The notes: generated by a model from the letters alone, not told the origin. DNA of 64,000 nt from Acidovorax soli (GCF_014207955.1 NZ_JACHLK010000001.1:496001-560000); one strand, 5' to 3'. Positions 8,551 to 17,051 are shown, counted from the first letter of the stretch. Translations and numbers: made by a program.

Positions 8551-8961
8551 ATGCAACACCAGATGATCTTCGTCAACCTGCCCATCAAGGACATGGGCCG
8601 CTCGCAAGCCTTCTTCCGCGCCCTGGGCTACGACTTCAACCCCCAGTTCACCAACGAGCAGGGCGCCTGCCTGGTGCTGGGCGAGAACCTGTTCGTGATG
8701 CTGCTGGTCGAGGAGTTCTACAAGACCTTCACCGACAAGGCCATCGCCGACGCGAAGAAGACCTCCGAAGTGCTGGTCTGCCTCTCGGCCCAGAGCCGCG
8801 AGGAGATCGACACCCTGGTGGCCAAGGCCGTCGCTGCCGGCGCCACGGCACCGCGCCCGCCGCAGGACCATGGCTTCATGTACGGCCACGGCTTTGACGA
8901 CCTCGACGGCCACACCTGGGAGTTCGCCTACATGGTGGACGCCAGCAAGGCCCTGGGCTGA
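8551..8961 (+). CDS. VOC-family (glyoxalase/bleomycin-resistance fold) protein
   Basis: A 136-residue single-domain vicinal oxygen chelate protein. It opens with QMIFVNLPIKDMGRS and an FFRALGYDF helix, and closes with the DLDGHTWEFAYM strand in which the His and Glu are typical metal-ligand positions. Members bind a metal and catalyse reactions on, or sequester, small molecules; this one lacks a specific assignment. The start at 8551 has GGAG nine bases upstream. Its stop TGA at 8959-8961 shares its last base with the sigma-factor ATG, indicating translational coupling. Confidence 0.88.
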   Translation: MQHQMIFVNLPIKDMGRSQAFFRALGYDFNPQFTNEQGACLVLGENLFVMLLVEEFYKTFTDKAIADAKKTSEVLVCLSAQSREEIDTLVAKAVAAGATAPRPPQDHGFMYGHGFDDLDGHTWEFAYMVDASKALG

Positions 8962-10259
8962 TGGCCATGGGCGTGCCCGACGCTGATGCGCTGCACCGCA
9001 CCATCGAATCGGTATGGCGCATCGAGGCGGCCCGCATCATCGCCCGGGTGGCGCGCATGACGCGTGACGTGGGCCGGGCCGAGGAGCTGGCGCAGGATGC
9101 GCTGGTCTCCGCCCTGGAGCACTGGCCCGCCACCGGCCTGCCTGACAACCCCGCCGCCTGGCTCATGACCACCGCCCGCAACCGCGCCCTGGACCACCTG
9201 CGCCAGCAGGCCATGCAGGCGCGCGAGCACGAGGCCCTGGGCCACGACATGGAGGCGCTGGAGGCCCAGTACGCGCCCGACTTCGTCGATGCCCTGGACG
9301 CCGCGCGCCAGGACGACATCGGCGACGACCTGCTGCGCCTGATTTTCACCGCCTGCCACCCCGTGCTGTCCACCGAGGCGCGTGTGGCCCTCACGCTGCG
9401 GCTGCTGGGCGGGCTGTCCACGGTGGAGATCGCGCGCGCCTTCCTGGTGCCCGAGGCCACCGTGGCCCAGCGCATCGTGCGCGCCAAGCGCAGCCTCACG
9501 GCCGCGCATGTGCCCTTCGAGGTACCCAGCGCGGCCGAGCGTGCACCGCGCCTGGCCTCGGTGCTCGAAGTCATCTACCTCATCTTCAACGAAGGCTATG
9601 CCGCCACCGCGGGCGACGACTGGATGCGCCCGGCCCTGTGCGGCGAGGCCCAGCGCCTGGTGCGCGTGCTCGCGGGCCTGGCGCCCGACGAGCCTGAGGT
9701 GCAGGGCCTGGTGGCGCTGCTGGAGATCCAGGCCTCGCGCCTGGCTGCGCGCACCGATGCCGAAGGCCGCCCCGTGCTGCTCATGGACCAGGACCGCTCG
9801 CGCTGGGATGCCCTGCTGGTGCGTCGCGGCCTGGCCGCGCTCGACAAGGCCGAGCAGCTGGCCCGCGCCGGCCACCCCTGGGGGCCGTACGCGCTGCAGG
9901 GCGCCATCGCGGCCTGCCATGCCCGCGCGCGCCGCGCCGAGGACACCGACTGGCAGCACATCGTGGCACTCTACGACGCCTTGCTGCAGGTCTCGCCCTC
10001 GCCCGTGGTGGCGCTCAACCGCGCCGTGGCCGTGGGCATGGCCGACGGGCCCGCTGCGGCGCTGGCGCTGGTCGAGCAGCTGGGTGCCGACCCCGCCCTG
10101 CGCGACTACCACTGGCTGCCCAGCGTGCGCGGCGACCTGCTGGCCAAGCTGGGCCGCCATGGCGAGGCCCGCACCCAGTTCGCGCATGCCGCCACGCTCA
10201 CGCGCAACGCGCAGGAGCAGGCGCTGCTGCTGCAGCGCGCGGCGCAATGCGGCGCGTGA
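8961..10259 (+). CDS. ECF42-like RNA polymerase sigma factor with C-terminal extension
   Basis: A 432-residue protein. Sigma region 2 spans about residues 15-80 (ARMTRDVGRAEELAQDAL, LMTTARNRALDHLR) and region 4 about 120-180, with a helix-turn-helix at VEIARAFLVPEATVAQRI. The remaining 240 residues form the helical TPR-like extension (DUF6596) seen in SigJ/ECF42-like proteins, which takes the place of an anti-sigma factor in control. No anti-sigma gene is present. The upstream DGPF, SRPBCC and VOC genes are the likely regulon and form one tandem set. An in-frame second ATG at 8967 is an alternative start. Confidence 0.9.
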   Translation: MAMGVPDADALHRTIESVWRIEAARIIARVARMTRDVGRAEELAQDALVSALEHWPATGLPDNPAAWLMTTARNRALDHLRQQAMQAREHEALGHDMEALEAQYAPDFVDALDAARQDDIGDDLLRLIFTACHPVLSTEARVALTLRLLGGLSTVEIARAFLVPEATVAQRIVRAKRSLTAAHVPFEVPSAAERAPRLASVLEVIYLIFNEGYAATAGDDWMRPALCGEAQRLVRVLAGLAPDEPEVQGLVALLEIQASRLAARTDAEGRPVLLMDQDRSRWDALLVRRGLAALDKAEQLARAGHPWGPYALQGAIAACHARARRAEDTDWQHIVALYDALLQVSPSPVVALNRAVAVGMADGPAAALALVEQLGADPALRDYHWLPSVRGDLLAKLGRHGEARTQFAHAATLTRNAQEQALLLQRAAQCGA

Positions 10260-10308
10260 CAGGGGGCGGTCTTTGCCGTAACGTGCAGCCCTCCAAGGAG
10301 CGACCGCC

Positions 10309-10839
10309 ATGCACCCTGCGCCCACGCCCCCGTTCCCGCTCGAAGGCGGCTGCGACTGCCACCATGTGCGCTACCGCATGGAGACGGCGCCGCTGTTCGT
10401 GCACTGCTGCCACTGCCGCTGGTGCCAGCGCGAGAGCGGGGCCTCGTTTGCGCTCAACGCCATGATCGAGGCCGACCGCGTGCACCTGCTGGGCGGCAAG
10501 CCCGTGCTGGTCGAAACGCCCTCGGAAAGCGGCCTGGGCCAGAAGATCGCGCGCTGCCCGCACTGCCATGTGGCCCTGTGGAGCCACTACGCGGGTGCGG
10601 GGCCGCTGGTGTCCTTTGTGCGCGTGGGCACGCTCGATGCGCCCGACCACCTGCCGCCCGACATCCACATCTTCACGCAGTCCAAACAGCCCTGGGTGGT
10701 GCTGCCCGAGGGCGCCAGGGTGGTGCCCGAATACTACGAACGCGAGGTGCATTGGCCGTCCGAGAGCCTGGCGCGCCGCCAGGTGCTGCTGCCGCGGATC
10801 GCGGCCTACCGGGCGTCGATGGGGTTCGATCCGCTGTGA
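10309..10839 (+). CDS. GFA/CENP-V family zinc protein
   Basis: A 176-residue member of the glutathione-dependent formaldehyde-activating (GFA) family. It shows the Zn-binding GGCDCHH near residue 14, HCCHCRWCQRESG at about 35-47 and a late RCPHCHVALWSHY pair. The founder enzyme condenses formaldehyde with glutathione, but most members have no proven activity and several are simply zinc proteins. AAGGAG precedes the start. It may be read with the sigma-factor cluster, as only 49 bases separate them. Its 3' end overlaps the converging RNase H-like gene by 34 bases. Confidence 0.87.
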   Translation: MHPAPTPPFPLEGGCDCHHVRYRMETAPLFVHCCHCRWCQRESGASFALNAMIEADRVHLLGGKPVLVETPSESGLGQKIARCPHCHVALWSHYAGAGPLVSFVRVGTLDAPDHLPPDIHIFTQSKQPWVVLPEGARVVPEYYEREVHWPSESLARRQVLLPRIAAYRASMGFDPL

Positions 10840-11312
10840 GGGGCGGCCAGGGCCTTGCGCTTCTTGCGCGGCAGGTGCTTCAGGGACGGGTGCACGGCCG
10901 GCTTGGGCGCCGCCCCCAGTGCCGCACGCGCCAGCGCGTCGGCTTCGCCATTGCGGTGGCGCGGTATCCACTGCATCTGCACGGCATCAAAGCCCGCCAG
11001 CAGCGCGCGTGCCGCCGCGTACAGCGGCGCGAGCCGCGCGTGGGCGGCCGCAGGTGCGCCCATCTGCTCCACGAGCAGGCTGCTGTCGCTGTAGATCTGC
11101 AGTGAAGTGGCGCCCCGTGCGCGCGCTTCGTTCAATGCCAGCACCAGCGCGGCGAGCTCGGCCTCGTTGTTGCAGCCCGTGGTGTGCGTGGCCTGCGACA
11201 AGGTGTGCTGCGTGCCATCGGGCGCCACCAGCACGGCGCCCAGGCCCATGCGGCCCGGGTTGGGAATGGCGCTGCCATCGCAGTGGATGATCCAGGGCGC
11301 GGGCAGGTCCAT
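10806..11312 (-). CDS. RNase HI-like protein
   Basis: A 168-residue protein with the RNase H fold. The catalytic carboxylates are in place: Asp in IIHCDGSAIPNPG (about residue 12), Glu in NNEAELAAL (about 50), Asp in IYSDSSLLVEQM (about 74) and Asp in NGEADALARAA (about 126). The family cuts the RNA strand of RNA-DNA hybrids; this short form is a paralogue type rather than the canonical rnhA, with a basic tail (HLPRKKRKAL). The 3' end overlaps the converging GFA gene, giving 34 bases of antisense transcript. Confidence 0.87.
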   Translation of the reverse strand: MDLPAPWIIHCDGSAIPNPGRMGLGAVLVAPDGTQHTLSQATHTTGCNNEAELAALVLALNEARARGATSLQIYSDSSLLVEQMGAPAAAHARLAPLYAAARALLAGFDAVQMQWIPRHRNGEADALARAALGAAPKPAVHPSLKHLPRKKRKALAAPHSGSNPIDAR

Positions 11313-11331
11313 GGCTGCGGCGGAGGGTGCC

Positions 11332-11589
11332 TTACTCGGGCTGGCGGTAGTAGGCTTCGACCTTGCCCTTGAGCTTGATGATCAGCGGCTGGCCCTTGCG
11401 GTCCAGCGTCTTGCCGGCAGGCACCTTCACCCAGCCCTCGCTGATGCAGTATTCCTGCACGTCGGTGCGGTCCTTGCCATTGAAGCGGATGCCGATGTCG
11501 TGCTCGAACACGGCCGCCACATGGTGCGGGCTGCGCGGGTCGGCAGACAGGTGGTCGGGCAGCGGTGGGGCTTGGGTGGTATCGGTCAT
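11332..11589 (-). CDS. DUF3297 family protein
   Basis: An 85-residue protein with the family core FNGKDRTDVQEYCISEG and WVKVPAGKTLDRKG, ending in LKGKVEAYY. DUF3297 proteins are small, conserved in Proteobacteria and of unknown function. The start MTDTTQ at 11589 is preferred over an open frame to 11718 because homologous proteins begin a short distance before the core. It lies 19 bases upstream of the RNase H-like gene in the same direction, so they may be cotranscribed. Confidence 0.85.
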   Translation of the reverse strand: MTDTTQAPPLPDHLSADPRSPHHVAAVFEHDIGIRFNGKDRTDVQEYCISEGWVKVPAGKTLDRKGQPLIIKLKGKVEAYYRQPE

Positions 11590-11683
11590 GGAAACAAGGG
11601 GGTTCGGTTCAAGTCGGCAACCGCGTATTTTCGGCGATTTGGCGGCATGCCCGCGCCGGCAAAGCAAGGTTGCGGGCAGGGGA

Positions 11684-12316
11684 TCAGCAGGCCGCCGGTA
11701 CCGCAGGCCTGTTGCCATGCTGGGCCAGCAGCTTGCCCACCTGGGGCTTGGCGCAGCGCTGCAGCGCCATCAGCAGCGCATGGCCGGGCTCGGCCACGCC
11801 CCAGCGCTGGCGCAGGTCGTGCTGCATGCGCGCCAGCAGCTCGGCCGCCATCTCGGCGTCGGCCAGGGCCCGGTGGGCCTGGCCGGTGCGTGGCAGGCCG
11901 TGGTAGTCCACCAGCGAGCCGAGCTTGTGGCTCGGCGCCTCGGGGTACAGGCGGCGCGACAGCAGCACCGTGCAGGCGAAGGCGTGTGGCGCGGCCACGC
12001 CGGCCAGGGCCAGCTCGGCCTGCCAGAATTTGCTGTCGAACGCGGCGTTGTGCGCCACCATGGGCGCATCGCCCACAAAGCGCGCGGCGTCCTGCATCAC
12101 GCCGGCGGCATCGGGCGCGGCATTCACCATGGCATTGGTGATGCCCGTGAGCTGGGTGATGAAGGCGGGGATCCAGGCGCCCGTCTTCATCAGGCTCTGG
12201 TAGTGGTCCACCCGGCGGCCGTTTTCCAGCAGCACGATGGCCACCTCGGTCGCACGCGCGCCCTGGCCGGGCGAGACGCCTGTGGTTTCAAAGTCGATGA
12301 CGGCGATGCGGGACAT
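11684..12316 (-). CDS. DnaQ-like 3'-5' exonuclease
   Basis: A 210-residue DEDDh exonuclease. ExoI holds VIDFETTGVSPGQG (Asp and Glu at residues 8 and 10), ExoII HNAAFDSKFW (Asp near 99) and ExoIII GQAHRALADAEMAAELL (His and Asp near 147 and 152). Such enzymes remove nucleotides from DNA 3' ends, in proofreading, repair or degradation. It is not fused to a polymerase or to a UvrC-like domain; the C-terminal 40 residues are unique. Divergent from the serine hydrolase at 12420 with a 103-base gap. Confidence 0.88.
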   Translation of the reverse strand: MSRIAVIDFETTGVSPGQGARATEVAIVLLENGRRVDHYQSLMKTGAWIPAFITQLTGITNAMVNAAPDAAGVMQDAARFVGDAPMVAHNAAFDSKFWQAELALAGVAAPHAFACTVLLSRRLYPEAPSHKLGSLVDYHGLPRTGQAHRALADAEMAAELLARMQHDLRQRWGVAEPGHALLMALQRCAKPQVGKLLAQHGNRPAVPAAC

Positions 12317-12419
12317 GGAATGCTGAAAAAGGCCTGAAGCATAAACACAAGTCCATGGCCGTGTCGGCGCCTGGGCACCCTACACTGCCAGGCCGCACCA
12401 CTCTGACGACGCACACCCC

Positions 12420-13829
12420 ATGAGCAACCGTGCCGAAACGCGCTGGATCCAGGCCGCACTCGACTACCTTCCGCAGTGGCTGGGCTTCCAGCTCGAATAC
12501 CAGCGCCAGCCCGGTTGTTCCGTGGCGATTGCGCGCGGTGGCAAGACCGTGGCCGAATTCGCCCTGGGCGCGGCCGATCTGCGCACCGGCAAGCCCCTGA
12601 CCCCGCGGCACCGGCTGCGCATCGCCTCGCACTCCAAGACCTTCACCGCGGCCGGGGTGATGCTGCTGCGCGAGCAGGGCAAGCTCGGCCTGGACGACCC
12701 CATCGGCCGCTACGTCTCGGGCCTGCACAAAGACCTGGCGGGGGTGCGTATCGGCGAGCTGCTTTCGCACGGCGGGGGCGTGACGCGCGACGGCCCGGAC
12801 GACGGCCAGTTCCAGGACCGCAGGCCCTACCTGTCGCGCGAGGAGCTGCGCGCCGACCTGCGCGAGAAGCCCCCGATGGAAGCGGGCCTGCAGCTCAAGT
12901 ATTCGAACCACGGCTACGGCCTGCTCGGGCTGATGGTGGAAGAAGTCACGGGCATGGACTACGCCCGCTGGATGGCGCGCCATGTGGTCGAGGCCGCCGG
13001 CCTCACCGAAACCGCGCCCGACATGCCGAGCCTGCCCAAGAAGGCGCCCCTGGCCTCGGGCCATACCAGCGAGTTCCCGTTCGGCCAGCGCCTGGTCGTG
13101 CCGGGCGACAACGCCTGCAACGCCATCGCTCCGGCCGCAGGCTTCGTGGCCACGGCATCGGACGTGGCGCGCTTCTTCTCGCAACTGGCACCCGAGAGCG
13201 AAAAGAGCATCCTCTCGCGCGCCAGCCGGCGCGAGATGGCGCAGCGCCGCTGGCGCGATCCGCACAGCCTGCTGGAGTCGCACTACGGCCTGGGCACCAT
13301 GGTCAGCGCGCCCGGTCCGCGCGAATGGGCGGGCCACACCGGCGGCCTGCAGGGCTTCATCTCGCGCACGGCGCGCTTCCCGGCGCTGGACCTCACCATC
13401 AGCGTGCTCACCAACGCGCAGGACGGCCTGGCCTACCCCTGGGTGGACGGCATCGCCGGCACCCTCTTCGCGTTCCAGCAGCATGGCGCCCCCGGCCGCA
13501 AGGAGGTGTCCTGGGCCGGCCGCTGGTGGAGCATCTGGGGCGCCAACGACTTCGTGCCCATGGGCCAGGTGGTGTGCCAGGTGGCGCCGGCCATGGCCGT
13601 GCCCTTCCATGCGGCGACCACGGAGCTCACGGTGACCGGCAAGGACACGGCGCTGCTGAAAAAGACCTCGGGCTACTACAGCACCGGCCAGGCCGTGCGC
13701 CGGGTGCGCGACGCCGAGGGCACGCCCGTGGAGCTGTGGACTGGCGGTGCCAAGCTGGTGCCCCGCGATGTCCTGGTGGCCGAGGCCACGCAGCGCTACC
13801 GCAAGACCCGGCCCGGCCGCAAGGCCTGA
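12420..13829 (+). CDS. Serine hydrolase of the beta-lactamase class C fold
   Basis: A 469-residue penicillin-binding-protein-like hydrolase (Pfam beta-lactamase). The nucleophile motif is SHSK near residue 70, the YSNHGYG segment near 160 is the Tyr-X-Asn motif, and HTGGLQG near 304 replaces the KTG triad. The first residues are polar (MSNRAETRW), with no signal peptide, so it is probably cytoplasmic and more likely an esterase or peptidase than a drug-resistance enzyme. A C-terminal domain of about 110 residues follows the catalytic fold. A family A repeat starts one base after the stop codon region. Confidence 0.85.
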   Translation: MSNRAETRWIQAALDYLPQWLGFQLEYQRQPGCSVAIARGGKTVAEFALGAADLRTGKPLTPRHRLRIASHSKTFTAAGVMLLREQGKLGLDDPIGRYVSGLHKDLAGVRIGELLSHGGGVTRDGPDDGQFQDRRPYLSREELRADLREKPPMEAGLQLKYSNHGYGLLGLMVEEVTGMDYARWMARHVVEAAGLTETAPDMPSLPKKAPLASGHTSEFPFGQRLVVPGDNACNAIAPAAGFVATASDVARFFSQLAPESEKSILSRASRREMAQRRWRDPHSLLESHYGLGTMVSAPGPREWAGHTGGLQGFISRTARFPALDLTISVLTNAQDGLAYPWVDGIAGTLFAFQQHGAPGRKEVSWAGRWWSIWGANDFVPMGQVVCQVAPAMAVPFHAATTELTVTGKDTALLKKTSGYYSTGQAVRRVRDAEGTPVELWTGGAKLVPRDVLVAEATQRYRKTRPGRKA

Positions 13830-14000
13830 CTCATACGGATTTGCGCGCGCCACCTGAGACACATACGCATGAAACTGGCGCGGCCAAGGCCAGTGCCCCC
13901 GCGCAAGGGCCGCCCCGCCGCGCTGGGGGCGTCCCCCTCCCGACTCGCGCAGCGAGTCGAGAGAGGGGTGAAGGCGCGAAGCGACTCAGGGGGTGTTCCT
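13830..14000 (-). repeat. Family A dispersed repeat, copy 1
   Basis: Read on the minus strand, it starts at the TGA of the gene at 14001-14771 and continues ACACCCCCTGAGTCGC, a CGACTCGC/GCGAGTCG stem (about 13942-13960), CCCCCAGCGCGGCGG, GGGCACTGGCC and GCGCCAGTTTCATGC. It matches copies at 23159 and 31931 over about 130 bases almost without gaps. The outer end (13831-13845) carries TCATACGGATTTGCG, the terminal sequence of repeat family B, without the rest of a B element. Confidence 0.85.
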
Positions 14001-14771
14001 TCATGCGGTGTAGGTGTAGTCCACGGGTACGCGCAGCTCGTAGACCGTCTGGCTGGCGGCGTTCTTCATCACCAGCCGGACGCTGCTGAGCTTGCCGGGG
14101 TCGATCACGGTGAAATGCTTGGACACGACCCCCGTGCCCGCCTGCCGGCCCGTGGTGCCTTCGTAGGTCATGTTGGCCTCGGTCTCGGGGATGACCCAGA
14201 TATCGAGGCCCTCTTCGGTGTTGATTGCGTAGGAAAGGTCCACGTCGATGCGCGTGCCGGCCTGGACCACGGCCGGCGAGGGAATGGACACCTTGACGCC
14301 GGTGATCTCCGAGCCCCGGCCGTCGTTCAGCCATTCCTCGTCGGCCTCGTCGTCGGCTTCGTAGGTGAAGTCCACGGCCAGCGGCTGGTTGAACACCTCC
14401 ACGAACTCCTGGTTCTTGGCGACGATGAAGAGCTCGCGCACGGTGCCGGCCTGCGTCAGGTGCACGCGGCGGCTGACCTGGCCCTTGCCGGGTTCCAGGC
14501 TGTCGCGCGAGCCCTCGTAGATCGAGTCGTAGGTGGTATCGAGGATCTTCACCCAGATATGCAGTGGCTCGCGGGGCGCCGTGTAGCGGTAGTCCAGGGT
14601 CACGGTGATGGGGGTGTTGGCGGGCAGTACGCTGCCCGAGGGCGGGTTGATGCGCACGCCGGTGATCTTCAGGTCGGTGCGCGTGTTGTCCTGGCGCCGG
14701 GCGCGCCGCCAAAAATAGACCACCAGGCCGATGGCCACCAGCCCCGCGATGGTGATGTAGACGTTCTCCAT
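14001..14771 (-). CDS. Membrane-anchored two-domain beta-sandwich protein
   Basis: A 256-residue protein of unknown function. An N-terminal membrane helix (about residues 3-20, ending at WRRARRQ) is followed by two similar beta-rich repeats of about 110 residues. Each begins with ITGVRI or ITGVKV, then PSGSVLPANT or PSPAVVQAGT, a LHIWVKI or LDIWVIP strand, and a T(Y)EG stretch. The internal repeat suggests duplication of an Ig-like or C2-like sandwich facing the periplasm. Starts at 14771 behind GGGAAATC-type purines. It lies 109 bases downstream of the PHA-depolymerase-like gene on the same strand. No family name recognised. Confidence 0.75.
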   Translation of the reverse strand: MENVYITIAGLVAIGLVVYFWRRARRQDNTRTDLKITGVRINPPSGSVLPANTPITVTLDYRYTAPREPLHIWVKILDTTYDSIYEGSRDSLEPGKGQVSRRVHLTQAGTVRELFIVAKNQEFVEVFNQPLAVDFTYEADDEADEEWLNDGRGSEITGVKVSIPSPAVVQAGTRIDVDLSYAINTEEGLDIWVIPETEANMTYEGTTGRQAGTGVVSKHFTVIDPGKLSSVRLVMKNAASQTVYELRVPVDYTYTA

Positions 14772-14880
14772 GATTTCCCCTCTCCCTTGGTTGGTACCGC
14801 GCCTTGTGTGTACTGGCTGTCGCTGCAATGGGCGGCGCGGGTGGTCCCGGGGCCGGATTATGGTGGCGCGCGCTGCGGTA

Positions 14881-16065
14881 TCAACTGCGGGAATGCGCGA
14901 GGAAGAAGCGCAGCATGGCCTCGGTGGCCGAGATTCCCTGCGGATCGGTGTGGCTGCCGCGCGCATCGCCGCCGGCCCAGGCGTGGCCGGCGCCATGCAG
15001 CACCCAGTGCTCGGCCAGTGTGGCGCCGCCGCCCTGGTACACGGTGCGCGTATAGGCCTGGCCCTGGGCCGACCGCCCGGTGCTGACGGACGGCACCGCG
15101 CCTTCGGGCGCCCCGGCCAGCGCCGCTTCGATGAGCTGCTCGCCATTGCGCGGGTGCACGGTGGCATCGGCATCGCCGTGGAAGACGATCAGCGGCGGCG
15201 CCTGCTCCAGCCGCACGATGGGGGGCACCGGCGCAAAAGGGCTGGTGCTGGCGGGCTTGGCGCCGGTCTTCATGGCCGAGAGCGCGGCCATCACGTTCTG
15301 GGCGGCACCGGCCGCCAGGCCCGAGTGCACGCCCACGGCGGCAAACACATCGGGGTATTCGCGCGCCAGCAGGGCCGCCATGGCACCGCCGGCCGACAGG
15401 CCCGCCACATACACCCGGCGTGCGTCCACCGGGTGGCGCGCCATCACCTCGCGCACCATGGCCACCAGCGTGGCGGGCTCGCCGCTGCCGCGCCGCTGGT
15501 CCTGGGGCTGGAACCAGTTCCAGCAGGCCTTGGGGTTGGCCTGGCCGGACTGGGCGGGGTAAAGCACCAGGGCACGCTCGCGCGCTGCTGCGTGGTTCAT
15601 GCCCGTGCCGGTGGCGAAGTCCTCGGGGTTCTGGGTGCAGCCGTGCAGCATCAGCACCAGGGGCAAGGGACCGGCGGCGGTGCTGGCACCCGGCGGCACA
15701 TACAGGTGGTAGTGGTCCTGGGGCGCGCCGGCCCGTGCAAAGGCCACGCGGCGGAAGCTGCCCGGTGCCTCGGCATTGTGCGCCGGAGCGGGCTGGGGTG
15801 GCTGCGCGCCCAGGGGCCCCTCCTCCACCCGGTCGAGGATCACGGTGGCGTCTTCGATATCGGCCTGCGCATAGCCGTTGCGCCAGCTCGGGCCCGATGG
15901 TGCTGCGGCCGGGGTGGGTGCCGGCGCGGCAGGTGCCCGGGCTTCGCGCAGCGGGACACCACCCAGGGCCTGCTGGATGGCGCGCGTGGCATCGGCCAGC
16001 TGGCCCTTGCGCACCAGGTCGGTGGCGTTGCCGAGGAATTGCTTGAGGTTGGCGTTCCAGTCCAT
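14881..16065 (-). CDS. PHB depolymerase-family esterase
   Basis: A 394-residue alpha/beta hydrolase of the extracellular short-chain PHA depolymerase type 1 family. The oxyanion segment LVLMLHGCTQNPEDFA lies near residue 145, the lipase box GLSAGG near 223, the acid in FHGDADATVHP near 300 and the catalytic His in GHAWAGG near 360. It hydrolyses ester bonds, possibly of polyhydroxybutyrate or oligomers. The N-terminal 130 residues (MDWNANLKQFLGNATDLV, then a Pro/Ala linker) show no signal peptide, so export is doubtful and intracellular use is possible. The start at 16065 is preferred to an open frame reaching 16296. An RHH regulator gene lies 184 bases upstream. Confidence 0.85.
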   Translation of the reverse strand: MDWNANLKQFLGNATDLVRKGQLADATRAIQQALGGVPLREARAPAAPAPTPAAAPSGPSWRNGYAQADIEDATVILDRVEEGPLGAQPPQPAPAHNAEAPGSFRRVAFARAGAPQDHYHLYVPPGASTAAGPLPLVLMLHGCTQNPEDFATGTGMNHAAARERALVLYPAQSGQANPKACWNWFQPQDQRRGSGEPATLVAMVREVMARHPVDARRVYVAGLSAGGAMAALLAREYPDVFAAVGVHSGLAAGAAQNVMAALSAMKTGAKPASTSPFAPVPPIVRLEQAPPLIVFHGDADATVHPRNGEQLIEAALAGAPEGAVPSVSTGRSAQGQAYTRTVYQGGGATLAEHWVLHGAGHAWAGGDARGSHTDPQGISATEAMLRFFLAHSRS

Positions 16066-16249
16066 GGGAAGGTCCTTGGGTCTGCGGGCAGGGCATGCGC
16101 CGGTCATGGCGCCGGCGCCCTGGGGCGGCCGGTGCCGTCGGTTTTTGTCTCGGGATGCCGCCGCTCGAAGGGGCCGGTCTGGAATGGAAGGAGCAAAAGG
16201 TCGCCGTTGTGGTGCGCTGGGCACCGCGCCACGGTGGGAGGCGCTTGTC

Positions 16250-16678
16250 TCAGCCGATGCGGCCCGCCAGTGCCGCCTTGACCGCCGCGCTGGCATGGAA
16301 GGCGCCCAGCACCGTGACCGAGGCGATCGTGGCCTGCGCCAGCTCGGGCGTCACGTCGTCCTCGATGCTGGCCAGTCCCAGCACGCGGATCTCCAGCTGC
16401 TGGCCTGCCGCCTGCACGGTCTCCAGGTCGGTGCGGCCAAAGCGCTGCAGGCCCAGCACCAGCATCTTGCGTGCCACCACCTGGCGCACGGCCTCGTTCT
16501 GGGTGCTCAGCTGGTTGCGGATGGCCGTGCGGATGAAGTCCGTGCGGTTGGCATAAAAGCCCTCCGATACGAGCAGATCGATGTGCCCCAGGTCCACATA
16601 GCCGAGGTTGATGGTGATCTTCTCCGAATCGGGGACCTTGCTGCGCAAGGCCGGAGGGGTGCTGGAAATGGGGGTCAT
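16250..16678 (-). CDS. Ribbon-helix-helix (CopG-like) transcriptional regulator
   Basis: A 142-residue protein. Residues about 18-58 form a ribbon-helix-helix domain: a beta strand KITINLGYVDLGHIDLL, then helices GFYANRTDFIRTAIRNQL. Such dimers insert the paired strand into the major groove of short repeated sites. The C-terminal 80 residues are an extra domain of unknown role. There is no toxin gene next to it, so it is probably not an antitoxin. The gene precedes the PHA-depolymerase-like esterase on the same strand, and a palindrome and half-site lie just upstream at 16701-16729, pointing to autoregulation. Confidence 0.8.
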   Translation of the reverse strand: MTPISSTPPALRSKVPDSEKITINLGYVDLGHIDLLVSEGFYANRTDFIRTAIRNQLSTQNEAVRQVVARKMLVLGLQRFGRTDLETVQAAGQQLEIRVLGLASIEDDVTPELAQATIASVTVLGAFHASAAVKAALAGRIG

Positions 16679-16700
16679 GGTATCCCTTTGGGCTGCATTG

Positions 16701-16729
16701 TGCCATCCATATGGATGGTATTTGGATGG
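16701..16729. promoter_or_regulatory. Palindromic operator of the RHH regulator
   Basis: A perfect 16-bp palindrome CCATCCATATGGATGG (16703-16718), followed by another GGATGG at 16724-16729. The two GGATGG units are 11 bp apart, one helical turn, a layout suited to cooperative RHH dimers. It lies 25 bases upstream of the regulator start codon, over the expected promoter. Confidence 0.75.
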
Positions 16730-16758
16730 TGAAATGCCGTTTTCAAGGCCTGGGCGCG

Positions 16759-16787
16759 AAAAAAGAAAGAGCCCAAGGGGCCCTTTC
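16759..16787 (-). terminator. Rho-independent terminator
   Basis: On the minus strand, GAAAGGGCCC pairs with GGGCTCTTTC across a short loop and is followed by six T residues. It lies 25 bases after the small Gly/Ser-rich gene at 16812 and shields the RHH promoter. Confidence 0.85.
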
Positions 16788-16811
16788 TGGTGCATGGCCC
16801 GTGCGGCCTGG

Positions 16812-17051
16812 TCAGCCCGCTCCACGGCTGCCGCCGCCGCTGCTGCTGCCGGCGCCGCCCTGGCGCGATTGGCCCTGGTTGCCGCTGCCCAGGTGGGTGT
16901 CGCGGTCGCCGCGGCTCTCGGGCGTGCGGCGGCCCTGGTTGGTCTGGGTGGCGGCCTTGTCGCCCGTGCTGTTGTGGGCATGGGCCACCTTGCCGGTGTC
17001 CGGGTCGGCGCTGTTGTCGGGTTCTTCGTTCCTGCGTTCCTTGCTGCTCAT
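16812..17051 (-). CDS. Small hydrophilic, disordered protein
   Basis: A 79-residue protein rich in Ser, Gly, Asn and charged residues (MSSKERRNEEPDNSADPDTG at the start, GGAGSSSGGGSRGAG at the end). It has no hydrophobic core and is probably disordered. A strong AGGAG ribosome site lies upstream and a terminator downstream, which supports a real gene. It follows the FMN-binding stress protein gene by 58 bases, so a stress role such as desiccation protection is possible (inference). A second small disordered gene of similar composition lies at 20028. Confidence 0.65.
   Translation of the reverse strand: MSSKERRNEEPDNSADPDTGKVAHAHNSTGDKAATQTNQGRRTPESRGDRDTHLGSGNQGQSRQGGAGSSSGGGSRGAG

Noticed and set aside
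12420-13829. Antibiotic-resistance beta-lactamase
   Set aside because: It lacks a signal peptide and the KTG motif; the fold is shared by many esterases and peptidases.
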